From assembly GCF_000210295.1 (NCBI RefSeq), contig NC_026744.1:3162001-3226000 (forward strand): 64,000 bases of DNA, in the 5' to 3' direction. The stretch is from Trypanosoma brucei gambiense DAL972 (Eukaryota; Euglenozoa; Kinetoplastea; Trypanosomatida; Trypanosomatidae). Within the stretch, counting starts at the first letter, position 1. The number at the start of each line of letters is the position of its first letter. Below the pieces are notes generated by a model. The model was not told the DNA's origin. It saw nothing but the letters and a program-made list of their open reading frames with translations, and ran no database searches. Positions 62,999 to 64,000 of the stretch are shown here, in pieces. A program made the position numbers and the translations under genes.

Positions 62999-64000
62999 AT
63001 GGAAAATATTCGCGTGGTGGTACGTGTGCGGCCTTTTATTCCGGGCGAAAACCCCCAGCAGTGCGTTACTGTTCATGACAGACAGATACGCGTCGGCGAC
63101 GATCGGACGTTCGCGTTCGACAAGGTTTTCGATATGAGGGCTACATGCGATTTAGTGAACAGTTCAGTTGGAGACCCCTTAATTTCTGCGTTTGTTGACG
63201 GGTACACCGTTTCTACAATAGCGTACGGACAAACAGGTGCCGGGAAAACACACACCATGTCACGTCTATCCAGGTACGTTGTGGAACGTGTACATAAAAT
63301 ACTTACGAATGGCGCCGCCGAGCATTCAGGCTTAGCTTCACCAGGTGCGAGGTCAAACTCGCTGGCGGATGCTGAAGCTGCTGCAACTCAGCCCGAGTTT
63401 CGGTTTTCGGCTGTGGAGGTATACAACGATCAGATTAGCGACCTTGCCGTTTCTGCATCGTCATCATCAGCCCCTCGCCAGGTTCGGACGTTATCACTGC
63501 GGGAGGATAATCGCTGTGGTGTGTTTATTAAGGGTCTCACTGAGACGGCCGTTGATTCTGCGGAAGGGTTGCTTACCCTTATAGAGAGATGCATATCCTC
63601 TCGTCGCACTGCAATGACGCAAGCAAACGAGACAAGCTCTCGTTCCCATTGTCTACTGACTGTGGCGCTCGTTTACCGGGGCAAAGTCGGACGGTTTGCC
63701 CTCGTTGATCTTGCGGGGAGCGAGCGGATGAAAAAGGCACACGGCGCAACGCCGAGTGCTGCAGGTGAAGGACATTCGGGAGCAGCTGCGTCGCGGGTTA
63801 GAGAGGGCATCAGTATCAACAGTGGTCTCTTGGCCCTGGGGAATGTTATATCGGCTTTGTGTGCACGCAAGTCACATGTACCGTACCGAGCGTCGAAGTT
63901 AACGCGCCTCCTTCAACCAATGCTTAGCGGCAACTCAAAAACGACAATGATAGCTTGTGTTTCACCAGTGGCTGCGTCTTTCGAGGAAACCCTCAACACG
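62999..64000 (+). CDS. Kinesin motor domain, N-terminal part; 3' end outside window
   Basis: An ATG at 62999 opens a frame that continues to the last base (334 codons) without a stop. It encodes a kinesin motor from its first residues: MENIRVVVRVRPF, the P-loop AYGQTGAGKTHTM at about 77-89, switch I NETSSRSH near 209-216, switch II VDLAGSE near 235-241, and SKLTRLLQPMLSGNSKT near 301-317. The motor is N-terminal, so this is a plus-end-type N-kinesin layout. The neck and tail, which define the family, are cut off. A Ser/Ala insert lies between about 108 and 125. Kinesins move along microtubules. The exact class is undetermined. Confidence 0.95.
   Translation, partial: MENIRVVVRVRPFIPGENPQQCVTVHDRQIRVGDDRTFAFDKVFDMRATCDLVNSSVGDPLISAFVDGYTVSTIAYGQTGAGKTHTMSRLSRYVVERVHKILTNGAAEHSGLASPGARSNSLADAEAAATQPEFRFSAVEVYNDQISDLAVSASSSSAPRQVRTLSLREDNRCGVFIKGLTETAVDSAEGLLTLIERCISSRRTAMTQANETSSRSHCLLTVALVYRGKVGRFALVDLAGSERMKKAHGATPSAAGEGHSGAAASRVREGISINSGLLALGNVISALCARKSHVPYRASKLTRLLQPMLSGNSKTTMIACVSPVAASFEETLNT

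Overview
The window is nuclear DNA of a kinetoplastid, almost certainly Trypanosoma brucei or a very close relative. Genes are intronless and lie in long same-strand runs. Most start codons sit shortly after a polypyrimidine tract and an AG, as expected for spliced-leader trans-splicing. One gene (56290-58053) is recognisable as BILBO1, the 587-residue flagellar pocket collar protein of T. brucei. Assignments rest on reading translated sequence and remembered family motifs; no database search was run.

Layout. (1) 1-11876 is a plus-strand gene run: the 3' part of gamma-COP, a hypothetical, a large charged protein with an AT-hook-like motif, a methionine-R-sulfoxide reductase (MsrB), a PP2A/PP4/PP6-type phosphatase, COX15 (heme A synthase) and a Cys-rich type I membrane protein. 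(2) 11877-27972 is a gene-poor interval between converging transcription units. Its core is an inverted duplication: a 3.47 kb right arm (21709-25175) is matched in reverse by two left pieces (14561-16568 and 17450-20129), with a 1.58 kb spacer. A 100-N assembly gap lies between the left pieces. The arms carry a 121-residue coiled-coil gene, present three times in the assembly, probably two true copies. (3) 27973-28869 is a lone minus-strand gene. (4) 28870-29967 is a divergent strand-switch region, the likely Pol II start for the following unit. (5) 29968-64000 is a second plus-strand run: a TEX9-like coiled coil, a WDR74/Nsa1-like WD40 protein, a COX6A-like small membrane protein, a CstF-77/Rna14-like HAT protein, a PEX11-family protein, a coiled-coil protein, PIG-L/GPI12, endonuclease III, an RRM protein (RBP5-like), a DExH helicase with UBA, RWD and zinc knuckles, a second RRM protein (RBP9-like), 9.7 kb without genes, BILBO1, a mitochondrial-looking membrane protein, a protein with repeated C-x-F-x-P motifs, and the N-terminal motor of a kinesin that runs off the window.

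How the genes relate. As usual in trypanosomes, neighbours share a polycistronic unit rather than a pathway. Two groups still stand out. The two RRM proteins on either side of the helicase are gapless paralogues, so that locus is a small RNA-regulation cluster with a local duplication. BILBO1, the C-x-F-x-P protein, the kinesin and the TEX9-like protein form a loose set of cytoskeletal or flagellar candidates.

The parts most worth a second look are the inverted duplication inside the convergent interval, whose coiled-coil genes point outward against both flanking units, and the 9.7 kb non-coding stretch after the second RRM gene, which holds about ten oligo(T)-oligo(A) self-complementary elements.
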